From positions 620,001-684,000 of the forward strand of contig CAVXLZ010000002.1 in assembly GCA_963762825.1 (NCBI GenBank): a stretch of DNA of 64,000 bases, in the 5' to 3' direction. The first letter of the stretch is position 1, and the number at the start of each line of letters is the position of its first letter. The notes under the pieces are model-generated. The model did no database searches, was not told the DNA's origin, and saw nothing but the letters and a program-made list of their open reading frames with translations. The DNA comes from Miltoncostaea sp963762825. GTDB taxonomy: Bacteria; Actinomycetota; Thermoleophilia; Miltoncostaeales; Miltoncostaeaceae. The translations under genes were made by a program, and so were the position numbers. Shown one piece after another: positions 8,289 to 15,230 of the stretch.

Positions 8289-8340
8289 GTCGGCCATCAG
8301 GGTGATCATCTCGAGGCGCCCAGCCTCCTGCAGAACCTCA
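8289..8340 (-). pseudogene. Relic fragment of the GNAT-fold acyltransferase gene
   Basis: These 52 bases match bases 11479-11530 of the acyltransferase gene at 44 of 52 positions without gaps, in the same strand and the same reading frame. The encoded stretch LQEAGRLEMITLMAD matches LQEAGRLEIIALVAD of the intact protein. A stop follows shortly after. The rest of the gap 8115-8404 shows no gene. This is the remnant of a second copy or of a partial duplication. Confidence 0.6.
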
Positions 8341-8404
8341 CGGACCTCCGGATCCCCACGACGCGTGCCTTCCGTGCCCCGCGGCGTGCCGTCCGCGGGC
8401 GGGA

Positions 8405-8650
8405 TCAGGGCTCGTCGGTCGAGGCGTCGATTCGTGCGATCGGGGCGCCGACCGCGACCCTGTCGCCGGGCGCGACGAGCAACTCGCGGATTACACCGGC
8501 CTCGAACGCCTCCACCTGGATGGCCCCCTTGTCGGTCTCCACGTACGCGAGGCCCTGGGTGCGGTGTACCGTGTCGCCTGGGGCCACCGTCCACTGAACG
8601 AGGACGATGGTCTTCATGTCGCCGATCGCGGGCATGAGAACGTCACCCAT
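8405..8650 (-). CDS. Stand-alone lipoyl-domain protein
   Basis: An 81-residue protein that is nothing but one biotinyl/lipoyl domain. The lipoylation site lies in YVETDKGAIQVEA near residue 36, where the ETDK lysine is expected to carry lipoate, followed by the usual second half (GVIRELLVAPGDRVAVGAPIA). Such domains normally sit at the N-terminus of E2 acyltransferases. Here there is no E2 core. The gene is divergent, with a 31-base gap, from an operon encoding E1alpha and E1beta, so it probably serves as their swinging-arm carrier. The ATG at 8650 has GGGTGG upstream. Confidence 0.8.
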   Translation of the reverse strand: MGDVLMPAIGDMKTIVLVQWTVAPGDTVHRTQGLAYVETDKGAIQVEAFEAGVIRELLVAPGDRVAVGAPIARIDASTDEP

Positions 8651-8681
8651 GCCCGCCACCCGGCGTGACAAGGGGGTACGG

Positions 8682-8930
8682 ATGGACGAGCCGATCACCG
8701 CTCTCGACGCGATTGCGCTGAGCGCGCTGCGCGACGCGGGCCAGCCGGTCAGGGAGGCGGTGCTCTGGGAGCGGGTGCGCGCCCGTGGCGCGACCGCGAC
8801 ACCGGAGCTGTTCCTGGCGGCGCTCGAGCGCCTGGCCGAGCTGGGGCACGCCCGCGTCGCCTTCGACCACGAGTTGCCGGTCCGCGACCCGGAGCCCTTC
8901 CAGGCGCGCGCCTGGCGCGTCGTCGAGTAG
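8682..8930 (+). CDS. Small winged-helix-like protein of unknown function
   Basis: An 82-residue protein starting at ATG 8682 with AAGGGGG upstream. Three predicted helices (ITALDAIALSALRDAG, REAVLWERVRARG, PELFLAALERLAELG) are followed by a strand-turn-strand tail (HARVAFDHELP...), which is a winged-helix pattern. It ends 19 bases before the E1alpha gene and is probably its operon partner. I do not recognise the family; a regulator or a complex subunit are both possible. Confidence 0.6.
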   Translation: MDEPITALDAIALSALRDAGQPVREAVLWERVRARGATATPELFLAALERLAELGHARVAFDHELPVRDPEPFQARAWRVVE

Positions 8931-8949
8931 CGCAGAGGCGGCGTTTCGC

Positions 8950-9969
8950 ATGAGCAGACCCTACGCCCCCCGGCCCGAGAAGGAGCCCACCGCGCCGGTG
9001 CTGCCCGCAGGCGAGCGCATCGGACTGCTGCGAGACATGATCCGCGTGCGCCGGTTCGAGGAGGCGTGCGCCGAGATGTACGCCAAGGGGCGCATCCGCG
9101 GATTCCTGCACCTCGGCGTCGGCCAGGAGGCGTGCGCCGTCGGGACGCTGCGTGCCCTCGGCCCGCACGACGCGATCGTGGCCCACTACCGGGAGCATGC
9201 CCACGCGCTGCTGCGGGGGATGCCGATGCGGACCGCCCTCGCGGAGATGTTCGGGTTCAGCGAGGGCTGCTCGATGGGCCGCGGGGGGTCGATGCACCTG
9301 TTCGATCGCGACCTGCGGCTCTTCGGGGGCAACGCGATCGTGGCCGGGGGCATGCCGACCGCCGTCGGCGTCGCCCTCGCCGATGTCCTGCGCGGCGACC
9401 GCAACGTGACCGCGTGCTTCTTCGGCGACGGGGCCGCCGCCGAGGGTGCGTTCCACGAGTCGCTCAACCTCGCGGCCCTCTGGCACCTGCCCGTGCTGTT
9501 CATCTGCGAGAACAACGGCTACGCGATGGGCACCGCGGTCGAGCGTGCGCTCGCGGAGACCGGGATCGCCCGGTTGGCGGAGCGGTACGGCATCACCACC
9601 ATGGCTCTCGACGGCATGGACGTCGAGATCGTGGGAGCGGCCACCGAGCAGGCCGTCGCCCAGGTCCGCTCGAGGGGGGATCCGGTCCTGCTGGAGCTGC
9701 TGACCTACCGGTTTCGGGCCCACTCGATGTACGACCCCCAGCGGTACCGCACCCAGGAAGAGGTCGACGCCCACCGGAGCCGCGATCCACTCGCGCTGCA
9801 GGCGGCGCGGCTGACCGAGGCGGGGCTGGTCGACCACGCGGCAGTGGCCCGGATCGAGCGCGAGGCATCCGAGGAGGTCGCCGGTGCCATCGAGGCCGCC
9901 GGGCGCGGAACGCTCGAGCCGGTCGGCGACCTGCTGCGCTTCGTCTGCGCGGAAGACCCGCCCCGCTGA
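8950..9969 (+). CDS. 2-oxoacid dehydrogenase E1 component, alpha subunit
   Basis: A 339-residue thiamine-diphosphate enzyme subunit of the pyruvate/acetoin/branched-chain dehydrogenase family. It has the RVRRFEE start, MGRGGSMHLFD, the ThDP/Mg motif GDGAAAEGAFHESLN near residue 160, and the phosphorylation-loop region YRFRAHSMYDPQRYR near 255. E1 decarboxylates a 2-oxo acid and transfers the acyl group to lipoate. The beta subunit follows with an overlapping start. No E2 or E3 gene is present in the window; only the lone lipoyl protein next door. Pyruvate or acetoin are the likeliest substrates, but this cannot be decided here. Confidence 0.88.
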   Translation: MSRPYAPRPEKEPTAPVLPAGERIGLLRDMIRVRRFEEACAEMYAKGRIRGFLHLGVGQEACAVGTLRALGPHDAIVAHYREHAHALLRGMPMRTALAEMFGFSEGCSMGRGGSMHLFDRDLRLFGGNAIVAGGMPTAVGVALADVLRGDRNVTACFFGDGAAAEGAFHESLNLAALWHLPVLFICENNGYAMGTAVERALAETGIARLAERYGITTMALDGMDVEIVGAATEQAVAQVRSRGDPVLLELLTYRFRAHSMYDPQRYRTQEEVDAHRSRDPLALQAARLTEAGLVDHAAVARIEREASEEVAGAIEAAGRGTLEPVGDLLRFVCAEDPPR

Positions 9970-10961
9970 GCGAACCACGCCCCCAGACCTCCTACCGGGA
10001 GGCCGTGCGCGCCGCACTGCGCGAGGCGCTGCAGCGCGATGACTCGGTCTTCCTGATGGGCCAGGACGTCGGCCGCTACGGCGGCGCCTACGCCGTCAGC
10101 GCCGGACTGCTGCAGGAGTTCGGCGAGACCCGGGTGCGTGATGCGCCCCTGTCCGAGCTCAGCGTCGTCGGTGCGGCCGTGGGGGCCGCGATGGCCGGAA
10201 TGCGGCCGATCGTGGAGGTGATGACGATCAACTTCAGCCTCCTCGCCCTCGACCAGATCGTCAACACGGCGGCGGCGATGCGGCACATGTCCGGCAACCA
10301 GTTCGGCGTCCCGCTGGTCCTGCGCACCACGACCGGCGGCGGACGCCAGGTCGCCGCTCAGCACTCTCACTCGCTGGAGGGCTGGTACGCGCACGTTCCC
10401 GGACTGCGGGTGCTCGCGCCCGCCACCGTCGCGGACGCGCGCGGGATGCTCTGGCAGGCGGTTCTCGATCCCGATCCCGTGGTCATCGTCGAGCACACCC
10501 TGCTGTATCCGATGCACGCAGACCTCCCCGAGGGCCCGCTCGAGGTGGACATCGCGCACGCAGCGGTGCGGCGCGAGGGTGCCGACGTCACCCTCGTAGC
10601 CCATGGCGCCGCTCTCTGGACGGCGATCCGAGCAGCCGATGAGCTGGCCGGTGAAGGGGTCGAATGCGAGGTGATCGACCTGCGCGTGCTGCGCCCTCTG
10701 GACGGCTCGACGATCGTAGGCTCGGCGATGCGCACGCGGCGGGTCGTGGTCATCGACGAGGGCTGGCGAAGCGTGGGGCTGTCGGCCGAAGTCGCTGCAA
10801 CCATCGCTGAAGCCACCTTCGGCCGGCTCCTGGCGCCGGTTGCCCGCGTGTGCGGGGCGGAGGTACCCATGCCCTACGCCGCCCACCTCGAGCGCGCCGC
10901 CATCCCACAGCCGGAGGACGTGACGGCGGCCGTCCGGCTGGCATTGGCGTGGAGTGCGTAG
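9966..10961 (+). CDS. 2-oxoacid dehydrogenase E1 component, beta subunit, CTG start
   Basis: A 331-residue transketolase-like subunit that completes the E1 heterotetramer. It shows the typical TSYREAVRAALREAL start, FLMGQDVGRYGGAY, RDAPLSELSVVGAA, the RPIVEVMTINF block, and the C-terminal domain VEHTLLYP and EVIDLRVLRPLD. The conserved N-terminus begins directly at CTG 9966, which overlaps the alpha-subunit stop as CTGA. No ATG, GTG or TTG lies in frame at a sensible place. The next GTG (10005) would remove the conserved YREA. A GGAAG sequence sits about 11 bases upstream. CTG initiation coupled to the previous gene is the most likely reading. Confidence 0.82.
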   Translation: MSEPRPQTSYREAVRAALREALQRDDSVFLMGQDVGRYGGAYAVSAGLLQEFGETRVRDAPLSELSVVGAAVGAAMAGMRPIVEVMTINFSLLALDQIVNTAAAMRHMSGNQFGVPLVLRTTTGGGRQVAAQHSHSLEGWYAHVPGLRVLAPATVADARGMLWQAVLDPDPVVIVEHTLLYPMHADLPEGPLEVDIAHAAVRREGADVTLVAHGAALWTAIRAADELAGEGVECEVIDLRVLRPLDGSTIVGSAMRTRRVVVIDEGWRSVGLSAEVAATIAEATFGRLLAPVARVCGAEVPMPYAAHLERAAIPQPEDVTAAVRLALAWSA

Positions 10962-11103
10962 GGCTTCTGACCAGATGCCCTCTCGATCCTTCGCGGGGGC
11001 ACGGCGCTCTCCCCGGTGAACCCCGGTCTCAGGTCACCCGTGCGCCCCGAGGATCCTCATGGAGCTCGATCGGCGTGGCAGGAGGCGCGGCTACACCGAC
11101 CGG

Positions 11104-12243
11104 TCAGCGCCCGGAAGAGGCCCCGGGCGCGAGGGGAGCGGTCGATCGACGAGCCGCGTGCGGATGGGAGGAGCCCGGGCGGCGGCCGAGCAGCCCGCGC
11201 AGAAGGCGGGCGGCCAGGCTTCCCAGGGGGCCGCGCGCGGGCACCAGCAGCGTCGAGATGACCAGCCGGTCGGGCCACGTGCTGTTGAGGGACGCGCTGG
11301 TGGCCGATCCGATGGTGTCGAACACCGCCGCCCCCTCGCGCGCGTGGAAGCTGCGCATGGTGTCAACGTCGAGCAGCCGACCCGGCGAGTAGGCGGCCAT
11401 CGACTCGTCGTAGGCCTGCTTGAGGCCGTAGACCCGGTCCCCCGCGAGGCCGTTGCACTTCATCGCGATGGGCCGGCCGTCGGCCACCAGGGCGATGATC
11501 TCCAGTCGCCCGGCCTCCTGCAGACCCTCGCAAGTCTCGCGGAAGAAGGCGGCATGCCCCGGTTCGCTGGCCAGGGCGGTGCCCTCGCGTCCCTTCCAGC
11601 CACTCGCCTCGAGGGCGAGGAACGTGGCGAGGCCCTCAGGATCGTCGCTCATGTCCTCGACCGCCACCCCGGTGTGCCGCTCCTCCAGGCGACGACGCTT
11701 GCGCGCCAGCTCCCCGCGGCGCTTGCTCCCCATGCCGTCGAGATACGTGAACGACGGCCGGCGCCGGAGAGCGGCCCGCTCGTAGCGGGCGACCTCGACC
11801 TCAGGGCCGCCGAGCACCTCCGTGACGGCCGCCCGGAACGGGCCATCGGCGGGGACCTGCGTGAAGGCCGCGAAGACGCCCCTCCAGGGGGATCGCATGG
11901 CCCGCAGGAGCTCGGCCACCGCCGCCCTGAGGTGCTCGCGGTCCACGAGCGGCACCTCCAGCCCGCAGAAGTCGTGGCCCCAGACCGCGAGGCACGGCAG
12001 CGGCACGCGCCCCCACCGGGCGACGCGCGTCACCGGGGCGCACGCCAGCCACCGGCCGGCGGCATCCTCGACGACGGCCAGTCGGACCGATCCGGGACGG
12101 GCCAGGTGGCGCACCGCGGACCGCAGCACCTCGGGTTCGAAGAACATGTTCGGTTCGGCCGACCTGCCCACGAGATCCCGCCACGCCGCGATGTCGTGGG
12201 CGGTTAGGTCGTCGAAGCCGACGATCCTGGTGCTCAGCGGCAT
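11104..12243 (-). CDS. GNAT-fold acyltransferase, CelD/FemAB-like
   Basis: A 379-residue protein of the GNAT acetyltransferase_6 type (BioF2-like/CelD/FemAB-like). The middle SFTYLDGMGSKRRGELARKRRRLEE is the usual bridge with many basic residues, and the core GRLEIIALVADGRPIAMKCN, YGLKQAYDESMAAYSPGRLLD is the second GNAT half. Such proteins transfer acyl or aminoacyl groups to cell-wall or exopolysaccharide precursors. No signal peptide or membrane segment is visible. ATG 12243 has GGGGAGAG upstream. A 52-base relic of this gene lies near 8.3 kb. The acceptor is unknown. Confidence 0.75.
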   Translation of the reverse strand: MPLSTRIVGFDDLTAHDIAAWRDLVGRSAEPNMFFEPEVLRSAVRHLARPGSVRLAVVEDAAGRWLACAPVTRVARWGRVPLPCLAVWGHDFCGLEVPLVDREHLRAAVAELLRAMRSPWRGVFAAFTQVPADGPFRAAVTEVLGGPEVEVARYERAALRRRPSFTYLDGMGSKRRGELARKRRRLEERHTGVAVEDMSDDPEGLATFLALEASGWKGREGTALASEPGHAAFFRETCEGLQEAGRLEIIALVADGRPIAMKCNGLAGDRVYGLKQAYDESMAAYSPGRLLDVDTMRSFHAREGAAVFDTIGSATSASLNSTWPDRLVISTLLVPARGPLGSLAARLLRGLLGRRPGSSHPHAARRSTAPLAPGASSGR

Positions 12244-12451
12244 GTTCTCTCCCCGTCCCGTGGTCCGATTTCGGTCCGCGGGATAACCGTAAGCGAGTGC
12301 ACACCGCGCGGGCTTCCGCCGAACGTCTAGTTACGCGACACGCCCCGGAAGGAAGAGACGGTCCCCGGTCCTGGACCACCGGGGGGGTTGCCGATCACGG
12401 CCGGCCGTGCGTCGCGAGGGCCGAACGGCGCAGGGTGCCACGCGATGCGGA

Positions 12452-12524
12452 TGCCCCCGGCAAGAATCGAACTTGCGACACCAGGTTTAGGAAACCTGTG
12501 CTCTATCCACTGAGCTACGAGGGC
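12452..12524 (-). tRNA. tRNA-Arg(CCT)
   Basis: A complete cloverleaf on the minus strand: 7-bp acceptor (GCCCTCG/CGGGGGC, one T-G pair), D-loop AGCTCAGTGGATAGAGC, anticodon loop TTCCTAA with anticodon CCT, and T-loop TTCGATT. It reads the codon AGG. The CCA end is not encoded. A TATCCT box ends only eight bases before the first base of the tRNA. Confidence 0.95.
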
Positions 12525-12532
12525 CTGGCGGG

Positions 12533-12538
12533 AGGATA
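12533..12538 (-). promoter_or_regulatory. -10 box TATCCT immediately before tRNA-Arg
   Basis: On the minus strand TATCCT is followed by eight bases and then by tRNA position 1. With the usual 6-7 base distance to the start site, the transcript would begin one or two bases before the mature 5' end. No -35 box is evident. Confidence 0.5.
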
Positions 12539-12611
12539 GCCCGTCACTGGGGGCGTTTCGCCCGAGAAGGCGGTCGCCGGGGCGATCCCTCCGGGGCCGG
12601 AGGACGCCGCC

Positions 12612-13088
12612 TCACCCTCCCTGGCCCGGCCGGGGCTCAAGGACGATGAGCGGGGTGCTGGTCCTCCGGGTGGCGTAGGCGTCGAGGTCCCCCTTCTCGA
12701 CGGCCCTCCACCTCTCCCAGAGGCGCGACCGCTCGTCCCCCGTCGCCTCACGGGCGGTGACCTCCCGGACGGATCCGCCGGGCAGATCCACGACGGCGTC
12801 CGGGTGCGCCCGCAGGTTGAGCCACCATGCGGGCGCCGGCTCCGACCAGCCGTTCATCGCCATGAGGAGCAGGTCCGGGCCGTCCTCCAGGTAGGCGACG
12901 ATCGCCACTCGCTCGGCCCCTGAGCGGCGCCCGGTCGTATGGAGCCGGAGCATCCCCCAGCGCCCGGCTCTCGCACGCCGCAGTCCGACGCGGCCGCGGG
13001 TGAGCGAGTAGAGCGCCCGGTGACCGACCCAGAACGAGCGGATGAACCAGCGCGGAGGGAGCCTCGGGGACGGTCGCGCTGCGGACAT
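12612..13088 (-). CDS. Deazaflavin (F420)-dependent nitroreductase family protein
   Basis: A 158-residue split-beta-barrel protein of the Ddn/deazaflavin-dependent nitroreductase family. The typical sequence LRLHTTGRRSGAERVAIVAYLEDG lies near residue 45, followed by WWLNLRAHPDAVVDL and a C-terminal DAYATRRTSTPLIVLEPR. Members bind F420 and reduce quinones or nitro compounds at the membrane. The ATG at 13088 is followed by a basic N-terminus that may bind membrane lipids. Together with the luciferase-like protein it hints that the organism makes F420. Confidence 0.85.
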   Translation of the reverse strand: MSAARPSPRLPPRWFIRSFWVGHRALYSLTRGRVGLRRARAGRWGMLRLHTTGRRSGAERVAIVAYLEDGPDLLLMAMNGWSEPAPAWWLNLRAHPDAVVDLPGGSVREVTAREATGDERSRLWERWRAVEKGDLDAYATRRTSTPLIVLEPRPGQGG

Positions 13089-13200
13089 GACCCGAGCATC
13101 GCGTGTGCATCGGGCGCGTGACAACCGGGGAATCACGGACGCCGGAGACCCGGCGCCCGTCCATTGGGCTACGGGGTCGACGAGGACAGGGCCAGCCCGC

Positions 13201-13701
13201 TCAGGCGGGGGCGAGATACGGCAGCCACGCGTTCGGCTGGCGCGGCGCGGCGACCGATATGAAGACATCCGGCCGCGGCGGCCGCGGCACGCTCCTCGGG
13301 TGCATGTCGATCTCGGTGGGCAGCCGGTTGCCCTTGCGCAGGTTGCACGGGGCGCACGAGGTGACGACGTTCTCCCACGACGACCGGCCGCCGCGTGAAC
13401 GCGGGATGACGTGGTCCATCGTGAGGTGCGATCCGGCGCCGCAGTACTGACACGCGTAGCCGTCGCGGGCGAACACCGCGCGGCGCGAGATCTTGCGCGA
13501 CTCGTGTCGCGGCACGCGCACGAAGTAGCGCAGCCGGATCACCAGGGGCGTGGCGTACGTGGCGGTGGCGCTCCGCAGCTGCCGCGCGGCCCGCTCGAGC
13601 ACCTCGGCCTTCTCCTTCAACACCAGCACCACCGCGCGCTGAAGCGAGCACACGTTGATGGGCTCGTAGGTGGCGTTGAGGACGAGGACCTGCTGCGCCA
13701 T
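13201..13701 (-). CDS. HNH endonuclease
   Basis: A 166-residue HNH nuclease of the widespread actinobacterial/cyanobacterial type (COG1403). The N-terminus QQVLVLNATYEPINVCSLQRA is highly typical. The HNH core has CQYCG near residue 100, the catalytic HxxP region DHVIPRSRGG near 113, and a second zinc pair in CAPCN near 131. The protein cuts or nicks DNA; its cellular role is unknown though it is common in housekeeping contexts. ATG 13701 follows CGAGGAG. A TAGACT box at 13784-13779 gives it its own promoter with a leader of about 70 bases. Confidence 0.9.
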   Translation of the reverse strand: MAQQVLVLNATYEPINVCSLQRAVVLVLKEKAEVLERAARQLRSATATYATPLVIRLRYFVRVPRHESRKISRRAVFARDGYACQYCGAGSHLTMDHVIPRSRGGRSSWENVVTSCAPCNLRKGNRLPTEIDMHPRSVPRPPRPDVFISVAAPRQPNAWLPYLAPA

Positions 13702-13778
13702 GGCTCCTCGGGATTCCGCAGGGGCGAGAGGGACCGGCTGTTCACCGGGCTGCCGTCTCTCACCCAGAGCCCGTGGGA

Positions 13779-13784
13779 AGTCTA
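13779..13784 (-). promoter_or_regulatory. -10 box TAGACT for the HNH gene
   Basis: TAGACT on the minus strand overlaps the stop codon of the upstream DUF4446-prephenate dehydratase gene and precedes a leader of about 70 bases with a GAGGAG ribosome site before ATG 13701. The HNH gene can thus be read independently of the operon. Confidence 0.45.
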
Positions 13785-15230
13785 GCCCGGACCGCCCGCT
13801 GCGGGATAGGACCCGAGGAATGTGACATGCGCGACGCCCTGCTCCTCGAGCGCGGTGATCGCCGATGCGACCGGCAGATCGCGGTCGCGGCTGCCCTCGA
13901 TGTCGATGAAGAACATGTACTCCCCGAGGCCGGTCTTCGTGGGGCGGCTCTCGAGCTTGCTCAGGTTGACCGCCCGCATCGCGAACTCCTGGAGGATGGC
14001 GAGCAGCGCCCCCGGCCGGTTGCGCGGGAGGCCGCAGATGATCGAGGTTCGGAACGCGCCGGGGCCGACGGCCTCCACCGGTGCGGTACCCACCAGGACG
14101 AAGCGGGTCGAGTTGTCCTGGGTGTCGTCGCCGATGTCGCGGGCGAGCACGACGCAACCGTAGAGCTCGGCGGCCCGCAGCGTCCCGATGGCGGCCGAGC
14201 CCGGATCCGCGTCGGCACCCACGAGCCGCACCGCGTCGGCGGTCGAGTTGGTCGCCACGATCTCCGCACCGGGGGCGTTGGCGCGCAGGAAGGCCTGGCA
14301 CTGGGCGGTGGCGTGCGGATGCGAGAGGACCCGGCGGACGTCGGCGAGAGGGGCGGCGGCACCCGCGATGAGGTGGTGGCGGATCGGCAGGATCACCTCG
14401 GCGCGCACCTGCACGCCGCCGAGCGCGAACTGGTCGAGGGTCTGATTGACCGATCCCTCGATGGTGTTCTCGATCGGCACGAGAGCCGCAGGGACCTCGC
14501 CCGCGCGCACCGCCCGGAAGCAATCGACCACCGTCGGGTAGGGCACCTCGTCGAGGTCGGCTGCGCGGCCCATCAACGCGAGGAGCGCCTCCTCGCAGAA
14601 GGTCCCCGGCGGCCCGAGGTAGCCGACCCTCAAGGAGCCGGGCCGGGGGCCGGCGGCTCGGCCGGGATCTCCCCGGTCGGATGATCGGCCGGCGGCGGTG
14701 CGGGCTCCTGAGCGGGTCGGGGTCGGGAGGCGGGGCGCCCGCGGCGGCCCGCCCAGGGCGAGCGCCACGGCGCGCTCCTCCTCGGGCGAGAGGCGCTGCG
14801 AGGGCGCGCCCTCGAGCAGTTCCTTCAGATAGACGCGCGCGTGGTCGCGCGCGTGGAGCGAGGTCACGACCGCGCCGGTTCCGTTCCCGTCGAGCAGAGC
14901 GATCGACCAGGACTGACTGCCGCCCATGTCCCGGTAGGCGTCGTAGCGCACCATGCCCTGGAAGCGCAGGGAGGTCCGCAGGCCGCCCTCGGTGACCTCG
15001 GCCTGGCGCTCGACGAGGCTCTGCAGGTCGCCGAGGCCCTCCTCGAGGCGGGTCATCGCCCTCTGGAGGGCCGCCTGGCGATCGATGAGACCGGCCGTGG
15101 TGCCATCGGGCAGGAGCACCCGCTGCACGCCGCGCAGCCTCCTCACCATGAGCCAGAGCGCGACGCACACACCGAGAGCGACCAGCCCGGGAGCACCGAC
15201 GGCCACGGCCACCCAGACCTCGTTCGACAT
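13782..15230 (-). CDS. DUF4446 protein fused to prephenate dehydratase
   Basis: One 482-residue frame carries two families. Residues 1 to about 155 are a DUF4446 protein: a membrane segment at about 8-28, a coiled stretch, and the core RFQGMVRYDAYRDMGGSQS with LLDGNGTGAVVTSLHARD. After a low-complexity linker, residues from about 200 are prephenate dehydratase (start RVGYLGPPGTF, IENTIEGSVNQTLD, the NSTRF catalytic threonine motif) ending in an ACT domain with the ESRP phenylalanine site. It makes phenylpyruvate for phenylalanine synthesis. A TTG at 14633 could start the dehydratase alone, but no stop separates the two parts. Its ATG overlaps the previous gene's stop as TGATG. Confidence 0.85.
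   Translation of the reverse strand: MSNEVWVAVAVGAPGLVALGVCVALWLMVRRLRGVQRVLLPDGTTAGLIDRQAALQRAMTRLEEGLGDLQSLVERQAEVTEGGLRTSLRFQGMVRYDAYRDMGGSQSWSIALLDGNGTGAVVTSLHARDHARVYLKELLEGAPSQRLSPEEERAVALALGGPPRAPRLPTPTRSGARTAAGRSSDRGDPGRAAGPRPGSLRVGYLGPPGTFCEEALLALMGRAADLDEVPYPTVVDCFRAVRAGEVPAALVPIENTIEGSVNQTLDQFALGGVQVRAEVILPIRHHLIAGAAAPLADVRRVLSHPHATAQCQAFLRANAPGAEIVATNSTADAVRLVGADADPGSAAIGTLRAAELYGCVVLARDIGDDTQDNSTRFVLVGTAPVEAVGPGAFRTSIICGLPRNRPGALLAILQEFAMRAVNLSKLESRPTKTGLGEYMFFIDIEGSRDRDLPVASAITALEEQGVAHVTFLGSYPAAGGPG

Noticed and set aside
10962..11103. Possible terminator between E1beta and the acyltransferase gene (GCACGG ... CCGTGC)
   Set aside because: Only a 6-bp stem with a large loop and no T-run; not better than chance at this GC content.
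13201..15168. 655-codon minus-strand frame spanning the HNH nuclease and the prephenate dehydratase region
   Set aside because: Only the last 166 codons from ATG 13701 encode a protein family. The rest is off-frame with respect to the dehydratase.
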